Notes: generated by a model not told the origin, from the sequence alone. A DNA stretch of 5,532 nt from an uncultured bacterium (GCA_937873545.1 CALMWI010000244.1:1-5532), one strand, 5' to 3'; shown: positions 1-5,293, counted from the stretch's first letter. Program-made: numbers and translations.

Positions 1-399
1 TTTATAATCCTCCGCGTTCTGTGTTTTTGCAAGCACTGTTCCCTTTCGTGAAAAGAACTTCATCAGATTAGGCACTCTTCTGTGGTCGATATTTTTATCA
101 GGCCGCGGTAAACCCCATATTTTCGGGTACAGATTAAAATCGGATAACATATCTTCATGAACTTCTTTTTGAAGATCTATCCCCAGTTTTCTGTATGCTC
201 GAATAACCACATCCGTGCAGACACCTATATCGGCAGGCACATCACCGCCGGGATAAGGTATCTTTCTGTAAGATCCGTCATACCTGACTTTTTGATTTGT
301 AAGCGAGAACGCAGAATCGGCGAGAACGGAATAAAAATCAGTTTGCGCATAAGCTATGGCTGCAAATAACAGAAAAGTATGTATCGCATATTTTTTCAA
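1..399 (-). CDS. DUF1287 family secreted protein (3' end beyond window)
   Basis: The first 133 codons are present; the gene continues past the left edge and the family is usually about 200 residues, so roughly a third is missing. The frame opens at a TTG at 399, directly preceded by an in-frame TGA, so no longer start is possible. A good ribosome site (AGGGGG, inside the last codons of the upstream fic gene) sits 9 bases before it. Residues 1-18 form a signal peptide (two lysines, a hydrophobic run, then AYA before Q19), so the product is exported. The body carries DUF1287 hallmarks: YPGGDVPADIGVCTDVVIRAYR (residues 49-70; C61 is a possible nucleophile), a WGLPRPD segment near 95-101, and NIDHRRVPNLM at 103-113. 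E. coli YijF is a family member. A role in the cell envelope is inference; the activity is not known to me. The 5-bp gap to fic implies co-transcription and translational coupling. Confidence 0.88.
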   Translation of the reverse strand, partial: MKKYAIHTFLLFAAIAYAQTDFYSVLADSAFSLTNQKVRYDGSYRKIPYPGGDVPADIGVCTDVVIRAYRKLGIDLQKEVHEDMLSDFNLYPKIWGLPRPDKNIDHRRVPNLMKFFSRKGTVLAKTQNAEDYK

Positions 400-404
400 T
401 CAAA

Positions 405-1379
405 TTACCCCCTGAAGGATTCGATCCCGAAAACATAAACGGTTATATTCTTCTGACCTTTTTTCAATAGTAATCCCGAATCTGCGCCGGATTTGAGATC
501 CCTGCTTGCCGTAGCAGTCGAAATATTCTTAAAAAGCCGTATATAATCTTTTCTTGAAAATTCTATTGCACCGAATTTCTTTTTAGCAATACTTAACCTC
601 TCATCACAGGACAATACTTTTGTTTCGTTGAGCAATATATTGTCAAGCTCAGAATCAATTATCCTGAGCATGAATTCAATGAACTTTGTCGATTTTCCTT
701 CCCTATCGCAAGCAGAAAGAACATCGTAGTATTTTTGCTGTTTTTCTTTTATAATGCTTTCTATCGGAAGATACTCGAAAACAGGATATTTACTGCGCAT
801 GACCACAGTCTGCCAGAATCTGCCTATTCGCCCGTTCCCGTCCATAAACGGATGAATGAACTCCGTTTCATAATGAAATACGCAGCTTTTTAAAATAATC
901 GCATCCCTGTCGCTTTTCAGATACTTGAACAGATCATTCATCAGATAGTAAACTCTGTCTCCTGGAGGGGCAATATGCATAACTTCCTCGCCTTTTACAA
1001 CACCGACTGGACCGCTTCTGTACATCCCCGGATCTTCGATAAGATCTTTCATCAGTATAGAATGAGCCTTAAGAAATGAAACCGATGAGAAAGGATCGAA
1101 CTCTTCTATCCTGCCATAAAGCTCAATAGCGTTTTTAACTTCAAGAATATCTTTTTTCGGGCCGGCGACCTTTTTATCGTCAAAGATAGCCGTAACATGA
1201 TCAAGAGACAGAGTATTGCCTTCAATGGCAAGAGAAGATTGAACGGTCTTTATACGGTTTTCACGCCTGAGCTTGGGTGAAGGTCTGTCAAGATGCGAAG
1301 CGTTGATTTCACCAAGCTTCTCAGAAATCGAAGCGATCAGGTTCAAAATATCCGGTGTAATATCATAGGGCGGCTTCAT
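405..1379 (-). CDS. Fic family protein (class II AMPylator type) with C-terminal winged helix
   Basis: This 324-residue protein is a full-length Fic enzyme; the family usually transfers AMP from ATP to a hydroxyl group of a target protein. The core motif is complete: HPFMDGNGRIGR at 176-187, with catalytic H176, acidic D180, the GNGR anion-binding loop and final R187. The target-docking flap is visible as HIAPPGDRV at 135-143. A class II inhibitory helix, SxxxEG, lies at 49-54, with E53 the expected glutamate that blocks productive ATP binding, so the enzyme is probably self-restrained. Residues about 272-318 resemble a winged helix (TATASRDL at 288-295) and could bind DNA. The ATG at 1379 follows GGAG four bases upstream. 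The gene has its own predicted promoter and two tandem palindromes (1405-1428), and is followed after 5 bp by the DUF1287 gene. Target protein unknown. Confidence 0.95.
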   Translation of the reverse strand: MKPPYDITPDILNLIASISEKLGEINASHLDRPSPKLRRENRIKTVQSSLAIEGNTLSLDHVTAIFDDKKVAGPKKDILEVKNAIELYGRIEEFDPFSSVSFLKAHSILMKDLIEDPGMYRSGPVGVVKGEEVMHIAPPGDRVYYLMNDLFKYLKSDRDAIILKSCVFHYETEFIHPFMDGNGRIGRFWQTVVMRSKYPVFEYLPIESIIKEKQQKYYDVLSACDREGKSTKFIEFMLRIIDSELDNILLNETKVLSCDERLSIAKKKFGAIEFSRKDYIRLFKNISTATASRDLKSGADSGLLLKKGQKNITVYVFGIESFRG

Positions 1380-1404
1380 TTTTCTCCAGTTACAGTTATG
1401 CTTA

Positions 1405-1428
1405 TGATAGTATCATTTGATAGTATCA
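1405..1428. promoter_or_regulatory. Two tandem palindromes upstream of fic (candidate operator)
   Basis: TGATAGTATCA occurs twice, at 1405-1415 and 1418-1428, a 13-bp period with only TT between. Each copy is an inverted repeat (TGATA, one central base, TATCA); the first extends to a 13-base palindrome, 1404-1416. The pair begins at the predicted fic transcription start and ends 25 bp before the start codon, where a bound protein would block initiation. The winged helix of Fic itself is a candidate binder, which would give autoregulation; that is inference. Confidence 0.7.
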
Positions 1429-1435
1429 CATATGT

Positions 1436-1464
1436 AATATAATGAAAAATACTTTATCAGGCAA
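1436..1464 (-). promoter_or_regulatory. Predicted sigma-70-type promoter of fic
   Basis: On the minus strand, TTGCCT (1464-1459) and TATATT (1441-1436) are separated by 17 bp. The -10 matches consensus at 5 of 6 positions and the -35 at 4 of 6. Transcription would start near 1429, at the edge of the tandem palindromes. It shows that fic can be transcribed independently of the gene upstream. Confidence 0.5.
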
Positions 1465-1508
1465 TATTTCAATTGGGGTTAATTAAATTCCGATCTTATA
1501 TAAGTAAT

Positions 1509-1536
1509 CGAAAAGCAGATAGCCTGACTCTTTTCG
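1509..1536 (-). other. Stem-loop downstream of the YafK-like gene
   Basis: CGAAAAG and CTTTTCG form a 7-bp stem, extended after a 3-base bulge by CAG/CTG around a GCTAT loop. It begins 16 bases after the stop codon at 1553. No run of T follows, so it is not a canonical intrinsic terminator; it may protect the mRNA 3' end or aid termination. Weak support. Confidence 0.3.
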
Positions 1537-1552
1537 CGTACTTCATTTTTAT

Positions 1553-2278
1553 TTACTCTCTGTTGAAAACATATTCCCCGCCGCTCACCTGAACATTCGG
1601 GGGATTATTTCCGTACTCAACGAACTTATCATAACCTTCCTTCAGATTCTTCCAGAAATCGTACCATTCTGAGTCTTTATGCTTTTCCAGATTTTCATCA
1701 GTCATCCTGAACGGAAAGATATGTACCCTGAAAAAACTCTGTCCGTTCCTGAAAGCTCCGTCCGCAAGAGCATAGATCTCTTCGATAAGAGGATCCGTCA
1801 TCGCATAACATCCGATCGAGACCGTACTTCCATGAACCATAATTGCGCTCCCCGTGCGACTTTTGCTCCTGTCGTAAGCGTTCGGATATCCAATATTGAA
1901 CGCAAGATGATAGTCGCTTAACGGATTAAGATTTTCAGGTTTAACGAAGTAAAATCCTTCCGGAGCCTTCCCGTCGCCCTGCCTGAGCTTAGGCCCAAGT
2001 CCTTCACTTCCGAAAGTATGAACCGCATATGTCTTGAACAGAACGAACTCCCCGCCTTTCTTCACCCACATCTCAAGCTCTTTCTCATCTTTGAAAATCC
2101 GGATAAAAATAGGAGAGCCGTAACTCAGAGCTTTATCGCCAAGTTCTTTCTCAAGTGCCGGCTTTACTCTGTCAACAGCGTCTTTCGATCGTGCGCTGGA
2201 AGGAATGGATCGTTCTGTTTTTGCGAACATCATAGAAAATATTCCCAGTAAAATTATTGTATAAACAACTTTCTTCAT
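1553..2278 (-). CDS. YafK-like L,D-transpeptidase (YkuD-fold) family protein
   Basis: This 241-residue exported protein has a signal peptide (MKK, hydrophobic residues 4-18, cleavage around 19-20) and a YkuD-type catalytic domain. The active-site motif is intact: HGSTVSIGC at 149-157, with H149 and nucleophile C157. Flanking blocks match the E. coli YafK (DpaA) branch rather than classical L,D-transpeptidases: RIFKDEKELEMWV at 60-72, GLGPKLRQGDGKAPEGFY at 93-110, HLAFNIGYPNAYDRS at 124-138, and HIFPFRMT at 186-193. E. coli DpaA removes Braun's lipoprotein from peptidoglycan rather than making cross-links, so an amidase or cell-wall remodelling role in the periplasm is likely; the substrate here is unproven. 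The start codon overlaps the stop of the upstream acetyltransferase gene (ATGA), so translation is coupled. It is the last gene of the run starting at 3597. Confidence 0.92.
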   Translation of the reverse strand: MKKVVYTIILLGIFSMMFAKTERSIPSSARSKDAVDRVKPALEKELGDKALSYGSPIFIRIFKDEKELEMWVKKGGEFVLFKTYAVHTFGSEGLGPKLRQGDGKAPEGFYFVKPENLNPLSDYHLAFNIGYPNAYDRSKSRTGSAIMVHGSTVSIGCYAMTDPLIEEIYALADGAFRNGQSFFRVHIFPFRMTDENLEKHKDSEWYDFWKNLKEGYDKFVEYGNNPPNVQVSGGEYVFNRE

Positions 2279-2757
2279 ATCAATTTATCCCGAAGCCTAA
2301 ATAATGATGCCATAACTGTAACCTGCTTTTCGTTCTTTTCAGTAATAACAGGATGATATTTCTGCCATATCCTGAGCGAGTATAAATTATCTTTATCAAT
2401 ATCGCTTCTGACCTCTTTTATACCTTCATTCTTTGCTAATTTCAGAACAAGCCTGAATGCTTCCGAGCAGACACCTTTATTCCTGAACTTACTGCCGATC
2501 CAGTAACCGACCCTTGCCGTCCCAGACTCTTTATCAATGTGGCTCAGGCTTATCATTCCGGCGAACTCATTACCATACCTGATCACATACTGCTCAGAAT
2601 TCGTCTTTGCGCACCAGTCAGATACGAACTTATATTCTTCTTCCGGTGAAAATTCCTTCATTTCAAGACCGAGTTCTTTTCTTACGATATTGTCCGAACT
2701 GAAAAGTCTAACCATATCATGAGCACTTTCTATATTGAAAGCTTCAAGGTATATCAT
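2275..2757 (-). CDS. GNAT family N-acetyltransferase
   Basis: This 160-residue protein is a single-domain GNAT acetyltransferase of the RimJ/RimL-like type, moving an acetyl group from acetyl-CoA to an amine. The acetyl-CoA region is clear: VGYWIGSKF at 83-91 leads into RNKGVC at 92-97, the pyrophosphate-binding R/QxxGxG/A loop, with C97 at a position usually glycine or alanine. A long helix follows, then DKDNLYSLRIWQK at 121-133, the conserved asparagine and serine region. The C-terminus is short and ends in RDKLI. Substrate cannot be predicted; protein N-termini, antibiotics and small metabolites are all possible. The ATG at 2757 is one base after the stop of the RhuM gene, with AAGAAG as ribosome site, and its stop overlaps the next start by 4 bp. 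It could act as a co-transcribed effector or simply be cargo. Confidence 0.9.
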   Translation of the reverse strand: MIYLEAFNIESAHDMVRLFSSDNIVRKELGLEMKEFSPEEEYKFVSDWCAKTNSEQYVIRYGNEFAGMISLSHIDKESGTARVGYWIGSKFRNKGVCSEAFRLVLKLAKNEGIKEVRSDIDKDNLYSLRIWQKYHPVITEKNEKQVTVMASLFRLRDKLI

Positions 2758-2758
2758 T

Positions 2759-3142
2759 TTATGATTTCTTCTTAATATGTGTAATCTGCTTTACTGCTTT
2801 GTCAAAATCATTCAAAGCGTATTTAGCATCTTCTAATCTTGACTGACGAAATCGGGTCGCCACACCGCTTTTAATTCTGTATCCGATTGAAATTATCATA
2901 TCAAGGTTATAAAAATCCAATAATCTGCTTACATCTCTTTCGCCTTCTTTTCGAACTGTCAAATATTTTTTTACAGTTGCCTCCGGAACCAATTCATTCT
3001 CTTCATAAATGCTGTTTATATGATGACTTACATTCTGCTTTGAACTTTGAAATAATTCAGCCATCGCCTGCTGTGTCAGCCAGACAGTTTCATCCTGCAA
3101 ACGAACATCAATCTTCAACTTCCCGTTTTCAGCTTCATACAC
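2759..3142 (-). CDS. RhuM family protein, shortened
   Basis: Residues about 2-100 match the N-terminal region of RhuM proteins (virulence-associated, biochemically undefined): DETVWLTQQAMAELF at 17-31 with a helix-turn-helix-like segment through SSKQNVSHHI, a VRKEGERDVSR stretch at 63-73, and FYNLDMIISIGYRIKSGVATRFRQ at 77-100. Full members are about 300 residues or more and continue with a WATxxLKEY block after FRQ. Here that is replaced by a 27-residue charged tail (SRLEDAKYALNDF... ending IKKKS), so most of the protein is absent. FDKAVKQI in the tail resembles family C-termini, suggesting an internal deletion. The start is a GTG with only a weak ribosome site, in the same frame as DUF2283 and two codons after its TAA; VYEAENGKLKIDV looks like the usual RhuM N-terminus just downstream of a lost start. 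It may be inactive or a residual DNA-binding protein. Confidence 0.78.
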   Translation of the reverse strand: MYEAENGKLKIDVRLQDETVWLTQQAMAELFQSSKQNVSHHINSIYEENELVPEATVKKYLTVRKEGERDVSRLLDFYNLDMIISIGYRIKSGVATRFRQSRLEDAKYALNDFDKAVKQITHIKKKS

Positions 3143-3148
3143 AAGAAA

Positions 3149-3349
3149 TTACTCAGTTTCGTATTGGAAAACTTTAAGTTGATCCGATTTTATTCTTGTG
3201 CTCAGGTTAAGCATCTCAACACCTACAACTTTACCTTCCGCATTAAAATCCAGTATTACTCCGGGTTCAACTTCCTCTGATTGGACAATTGACTTTTCGT
3301 CCAGTCTAAAATAAAGGGAATCATTATCTTTATCAACTTTTAGTCTCAT
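3149..3349 (-). CDS. DUF2283 domain protein
   Basis: This 66-residue protein is one DUF2283 domain. The characteristic features are present: an opening strand with D..NDSLYFRLDE (7-18), the acidic turn SEEVEPGVILDF at 24-35, then GKVVGVEMLNLSTR at 39-52. Length is normal for the family. The ATG at 3349 overlaps the stop of the DUF4258 gene by 4 bp and is preceded by a strong GGGAGG ribosome site, so production is probably high relative to its partner. DUF2283 and DUF4258 genes are frequent neighbours in bacteria, and the arrangement resembles a toxin-antitoxin pair, with DUF2283 a plausible small partner. That role is inference; I know of no established biochemical activity. Confidence 0.92.
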   Translation of the reverse strand: MRLKVDKDNDSLYFRLDEKSIVQSEEVEPGVILDFNAEGKVVGVEMLNLSTRIKSDQLKVFQYETE

Positions 3350-3597
3350 ATATTCCTCCCTGCTTTTCTGTCGTAAAATAGTGTTACGATTTTATTTGGA
3401 TTAACATTTTTATTAATTATAACATGCAAAACTCTTTTGTCATTTTCGATTATACTCTTAAAACAATGAGTATTACCGTCGTCTCCAATGTGAATACGAT
3501 CATATTCTTCAATTGCTCTGAAAACATAAACCTCGGAAATATTCCTTTCTTTAAGCATTTCTTTCGCATGATTTGAAAATACTATCCCGTTACTCAT
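3346..3597 (-). CDS. DUF4258 domain protein
   Basis: This 83-residue protein is a DUF4258 domain: FSNHAKEMLKERNIS at 7-21 is the opening HA..RMKER-like helix, followed by YDRIHIGDDGNTHCFKSI at 32-49 and a terminal RVLHVIIN...IVTLFYDRKAGR block at 55-81. I chose the ATG at 3597 rather than the in-frame TTG at 3624. The predicted transcription start falls at about 3624, which would leave the TTG almost leaderless, and family members usually begin just before the F-S-x-H-A segment. The small basic fold and placement before DUF2283 suggest a toxin-like member of a two-gene module, by analogy with RelE-like small toxins; this is unproven. First gene of a five-gene run with coupled starts. Confidence 0.9.
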   Translation of the reverse strand: MSNGIVFSNHAKEMLKERNISEVYVFRAIEEYDRIHIGDDGNTHCFKSIIENDKRVLHVIINKNVNPNKIVTLFYDRKAGRNI

Positions 3598-3630
3598 TTT
3601 GAAATTCTCATTTATTATTTTCAACTATTC

Positions 3631-3659
3631 AATATAACACATTTTTCGCCCGTTGTAAA
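3631..3659 (-). promoter_or_regulatory. Extended -10 promoter for the DUF4258-to-YafK run
   Basis: On the minus strand, TTTACA (3659-3654) and TATATT (3636-3631) are separated by 17 bp, with TGT immediately before the -10 (extended -10). Both boxes match consensus at 5 of 6 positions. Predicted start is near 3624. No comparable promoter was seen between the five genes downstream, so this probably drives all of them. Confidence 0.6.
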
Positions 3660-3718
3660 CTGTCCATATATTAAATCTTCAAGCATTTTTCTCGATCGTC
3701 AGTTTCTTACCCATAAAT

Positions 3719-3744
3719 GATTTCATGAAATCCCCAAAGGATTT
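3719..3744. repeat. Overlapping palindromes after the YciI gene
   Basis: GATTTCATGAAATC (3719-3732) is a perfect 14-bp palindrome. It overlaps a second inverted repeat, AAATCC (3728-3733) and GGATTT (3739-3744) around a 5-base loop. They start just after the YciI stop codon. No T-run follows in the direction of transcription, so a terminator is unproven; they could be a protein site or alternative RNA hairpins. Confidence 0.35.
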
Positions 3745-3745
3745 G

Positions 3746-4090
3746 TCAATGACCGAGTAAAATGACTTCGACAGTCTCACCGTGTGCAAGAGCAGGACAA
3801 CCTTTAGCGGTTTTTTCAGCTTCGGCATCATTCTTCGCTTCGATGATATAGAATCCCGATATCTGAGAGTCCGTGCCTTCAAAAGGATTCTTTTTCGATC
3901 TCACGCACTTCCCTTTCTTTTCAAGCAGCACAGTATCCGCCGAACATCCGTCCCCGTCAAGGATCATACCCTTAGCTTCAAGCTCTTTCGAGAACTGAAC
4001 ATGATCTCCGATCACCTTTTTCTTTTCAGCCGGCGACATGGCCATAAAACCTGACTGATCTCCTCTCATCAGCAATAAATATCTGCTCAT
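3746..4090 (-). CDS. YciI/YCII-related (DGPF-type) domain protein
   Basis: This 114-residue protein is a single YCII-related domain, a dimeric ferredoxin-like fold. It opens with the usual strand SRYLLLMRGD (2-11) and has GMILDGDGCS at 41-50. The DGPF-like segment is here NPFEGTDSQISGFYIIEA (68-85), with N replacing the usual G. The end contains AHGETVEVILL (102-112), the typical C-terminal strand. Length is normal. In other bacteria such proteins are sometimes fused or linked to sigma factors or act on small substrates, but no function can be assigned here. The ATG at 4090 lies 5 bp after the stop of the DUF3795 gene, and its ribosome site (GAGAGGGG) lies within that gene's last codons, so the two are translationally coupled. 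Confidence 0.92.
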   Translation of the reverse strand: MSRYLLLMRGDQSGFMAMSPAEKKKVIGDHVQFSKELEAKGMILDGDGCSADTVLLEKKGKCVRSKKNPFEGTDSQISGFYIIEAKNDAEAEKTAKGCPALAHGETVEVILLGH

Positions 4091-4095
4091 AATTT

Positions 4096-4590
4096 TTAAC
4101 CCCTCTCTTTTTTGAATTCAGTTCCGCACTTAACACATTTCTTCTGATACCATCCGAACCTTTCGCCGCATTCGGGACAATTCCAGAGCTTAACCTGATC
4201 CGAGATCCATTTTTCTCTGCCTGATTTTTTTATATCTTCAAGATTGGCGATTATCGCTTCGGTATGAGGAAGAACTTTTTTATACTCTTCTATAGCACTT
4301 TTGAAAGCTTCTGTGATCTGACAGGGATACTCCGGGCAATCTGTACAGAATTCCACTCCCTTACCAATGGCACAAACTCTAATCTGACAGCCTTTACAGC
4401 CGACATAAACATCATCGGTCTTGCATCCGCGGCATCTTATCTCCCCTTCGCTTATATGATCCGTAAATTCCTTTGGAATATCTTCCCATTTTGCTTCGCT
4501 ATTCGTGCTTAGTGATTTTTTGTACGCCAGCATTATTTCACAGGCGCCGCAGAAAAGACCGCAGTATGAATCTTCAATAAACTCTTTCAT
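4096..4590 (-). CDS. DUF3795 domain protein with C-terminal zinc ribbon
   Basis: This 164-residue cysteine-rich protein matches DUF3795: YCGLFCGACEI at 9-19, RCRGCK at 52-57, GCKGCQIRVCAIGKGVEFC at 64-82, and CPEYPC at 85-90. Residues 138-155 add a zinc ribbon, CPECG and CVKCG, directly after a KSGREKWISDQVKLW segment typical of the longer family members. With 15 cysteines it very probably binds zinc or another metal; the function is unknown. I prefer the ATG at 4590 over one at 4605 because AGGAG lies six bases before 4590, and the upstream ATG precedes that site and has none of its own. The gene is followed after 5 bp by the YciI gene, so the two probably form an operon. The protein has no signal peptide, so it should be cytoplasmic. 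Confidence 0.93.
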   Translation of the reverse strand: MKEFIEDSYCGLFCGACEIMLAYKKSLSTNSEAKWEDIPKEFTDHISEGEIRCRGCKTDDVYVGCKGCQIRVCAIGKGVEFCTDCPEYPCQITEAFKSAIEEYKKVLPHTEAIIANLEDIKKSGREKWISDQVKLWNCPECGERFGWYQKKCVKCGTEFKKERG

Positions 4591-4613
4591 AACTATCTCC
4601 TGCATTTTCTTTA

Positions 4614-4641
4614 CTTATATTTAAGCTATTTAATGCGTAAA
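4614..4641 (-). promoter_or_regulatory. Possible promoter of the DUF3795-YciI unit
   Basis: On the minus strand, TTTACG (4641-4636) and TATAAG (4619-4614) are 16 bp apart. The -10 matches 5 of 6 consensus positions. Transcription would begin near 4607, which agrees with translation starting at 4590. The region is AT-rich, so chance matches are likely. Confidence 0.35.
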
Positions 4642-4677
4642 ATCAACTTAATTAAAAGAATAATTCATTTTCTTCCC

Positions 4678-4708
4678 TTTGAATAATTTTTTAACTAACA
4701 TATTCAAA
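4678..4708 (-). repeat. Inverted repeat over the mazF stop codon
   Basis: TTTGAATA (4678-4685) and TATTCAAA (4701-4708) form a perfect 8-bp stem around a 15-base loop, and the right arm includes the mazF TGA stop. No T-run follows on the minus strand, so it is a weak candidate for a terminator or mRNA end-stabilising hairpin. Confidence 0.35.
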
Positions 4709-5039
4709 AGATCAGAACTTTTATCTTTTCTAATACTTCTTCGAGCTCAGAGTCGCTTACATTAGAAATCAATTCAGCATTTCTTGACATCCAGTCAAGG
4801 CTTTTGATGTGATCGCTTAAAATAACTCCGCTTATTTTCTTATTGCGGATTTTAACTTCAAAAGGGTAGCCTTTTTCCTTTGATGACAACGGACAGAATA
4901 TTCCGAGACCTGTCTTTTCGTTGTATTCGGAAGGCGACAACACTATAGCGGGCCTTCTGCCTGACTGTTCATGCCCTGACTGAGGGGTAAAATCAAGCCA
5001 GACAAGATCGCCTTTCTGCGGAATGTAATGCTTTACCAT
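4704..5039 (-). CDS. mazF: MazF/PemK-type endoribonuclease toxin
   Basis: This 111-residue protein is colinear with E. coli MazF, which has the same length and cuts single-stranded mRNA at specific short sequences (ACA in E. coli). Key blocks are intact: GDLVWLDFTPQSGHEQSGRRP at 10-30, with E24 and R29 at the E. coli active-site positions, AIVLSPSEYNEKTG at 31-44, PLSSKEKGYPFEV at 50-62 carrying catalytic-loop serines, and SDHIKSLDW at 75-83. Nothing looks truncated or mutated, so the toxin should be active when free of MazE. The cleavage site preferred here cannot be read from sequence. Its ATG lies inside the last codons of mazE, in another frame, a 7-bp overlap that couples the two. It is the downstream gene, the usual order for this family. 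Confidence 0.96.
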   Translation of the reverse strand: MVKHYIPQKGDLVWLDFTPQSGHEQSGRRPAIVLSPSEYNEKTGLGIFCPLSSKEKGYPFEVKIRNKKISGVILSDHIKSLDWMSRNAELISNVSDSELEEVLEKIKVLIF

Positions 5040-5266
5040 GCTTCTTTACCCTCCGCTTTACCGAAATCGGTTTCTTCATGCTTATTTGATTCATCGATCT
5101 TTTCAAGAAGGTCGGAGAGTTTATATTTCTTTGGAGATATTACAATGTTTCCGTTAAGCTCTTGAACTTCTACAGAAGTACCGTCTTTAATATCAAGATC
5201 TTTAGCTATAATTTTGGGAATTATGAGTCCCAGACTGTTTCCCCATTTTTTTATAACCATCTGCAT
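5033..5266 (-). CDS. mazE: MazE-type antitoxin
   Basis: This 77-residue antitoxin has the two expected halves. Residues 3-46 are an AbrB/SpoVT-like swapped-hairpin DNA-binding domain (IKKWGNSLGLIIPK at 5-18, VEVQELNGNIVISP at 32-45). Residues 48-77 are the flexible toxin-binding tail, ending DFGKAEGKEAW, close to the corresponding E. coli MazE ending. It neutralises MazF and should repress the operon. The ATG at 5266 is chosen over the internal one at 5260 because GGAAGG lies seven bases upstream. The stop overlaps the mazF start by 7 bp. A palindrome in the promoter (5294-5312) is a likely operator for MazE or the MazEF complex. Confidence 0.95.
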   Translation of the reverse strand: MQMVIKKWGNSLGLIIPKIIAKDLDIKDGTSVEVQELNGNIVISPKKYKLSDLLEKIDESNKHEETDFGKAEGKEAW

Positions 5267-5293
5267 AAAAACACCTTCCGTTTATTTACAATA

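Noticed and set aside
157..369. Open frame on the plus strand of about 70 codons
   Set aside because: It lies wholly antisense to the DUF1287 gene, has no ribosome site and encodes nothing recognisable.
1405..1428. Short CRISPR-like repeat pair
   Set aside because: There are only two copies, with a 2-bp separation and no spacers; a pair of operator palindromes explains it better.
1509..1536. Intrinsic terminator after the YafK-like gene
   Set aside because: A stem exists, but it is bulged and no run of T follows on the minus strand, so it is listed only as a stem-loop.
1679..2251. Two plus-strand open frames antisense to the YafK-like gene
   Set aside because: The minus-strand frame carries an intact catalytic motif and signal peptide; the antisense frames are by-products of its codon use.
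2887..3177. Plus-strand open frame antisense to the RhuM gene
   Set aside because: It has no recognisable domain and no ribosome site, while the opposite strand has clear family similarity.
3598..3624. TTG at 3624 as an earlier start for the DUF4258 gene
   Set aside because: The predicted transcription start falls at about the same base, and family members begin near the internal ATG at 3597.
3679..3882. Second minus-strand frame overlapping the end of the YciI gene
   Set aside because: It is mostly an out-of-frame reading of the YciI gene, which already ends with its normal C-terminal strand, so no frameshift is needed.
4591..4605. ATG at 4605 as the start of the DUF3795 gene
   Set aside because: It has no ribosome site and precedes the AGGAG that serves the ATG at 4590.
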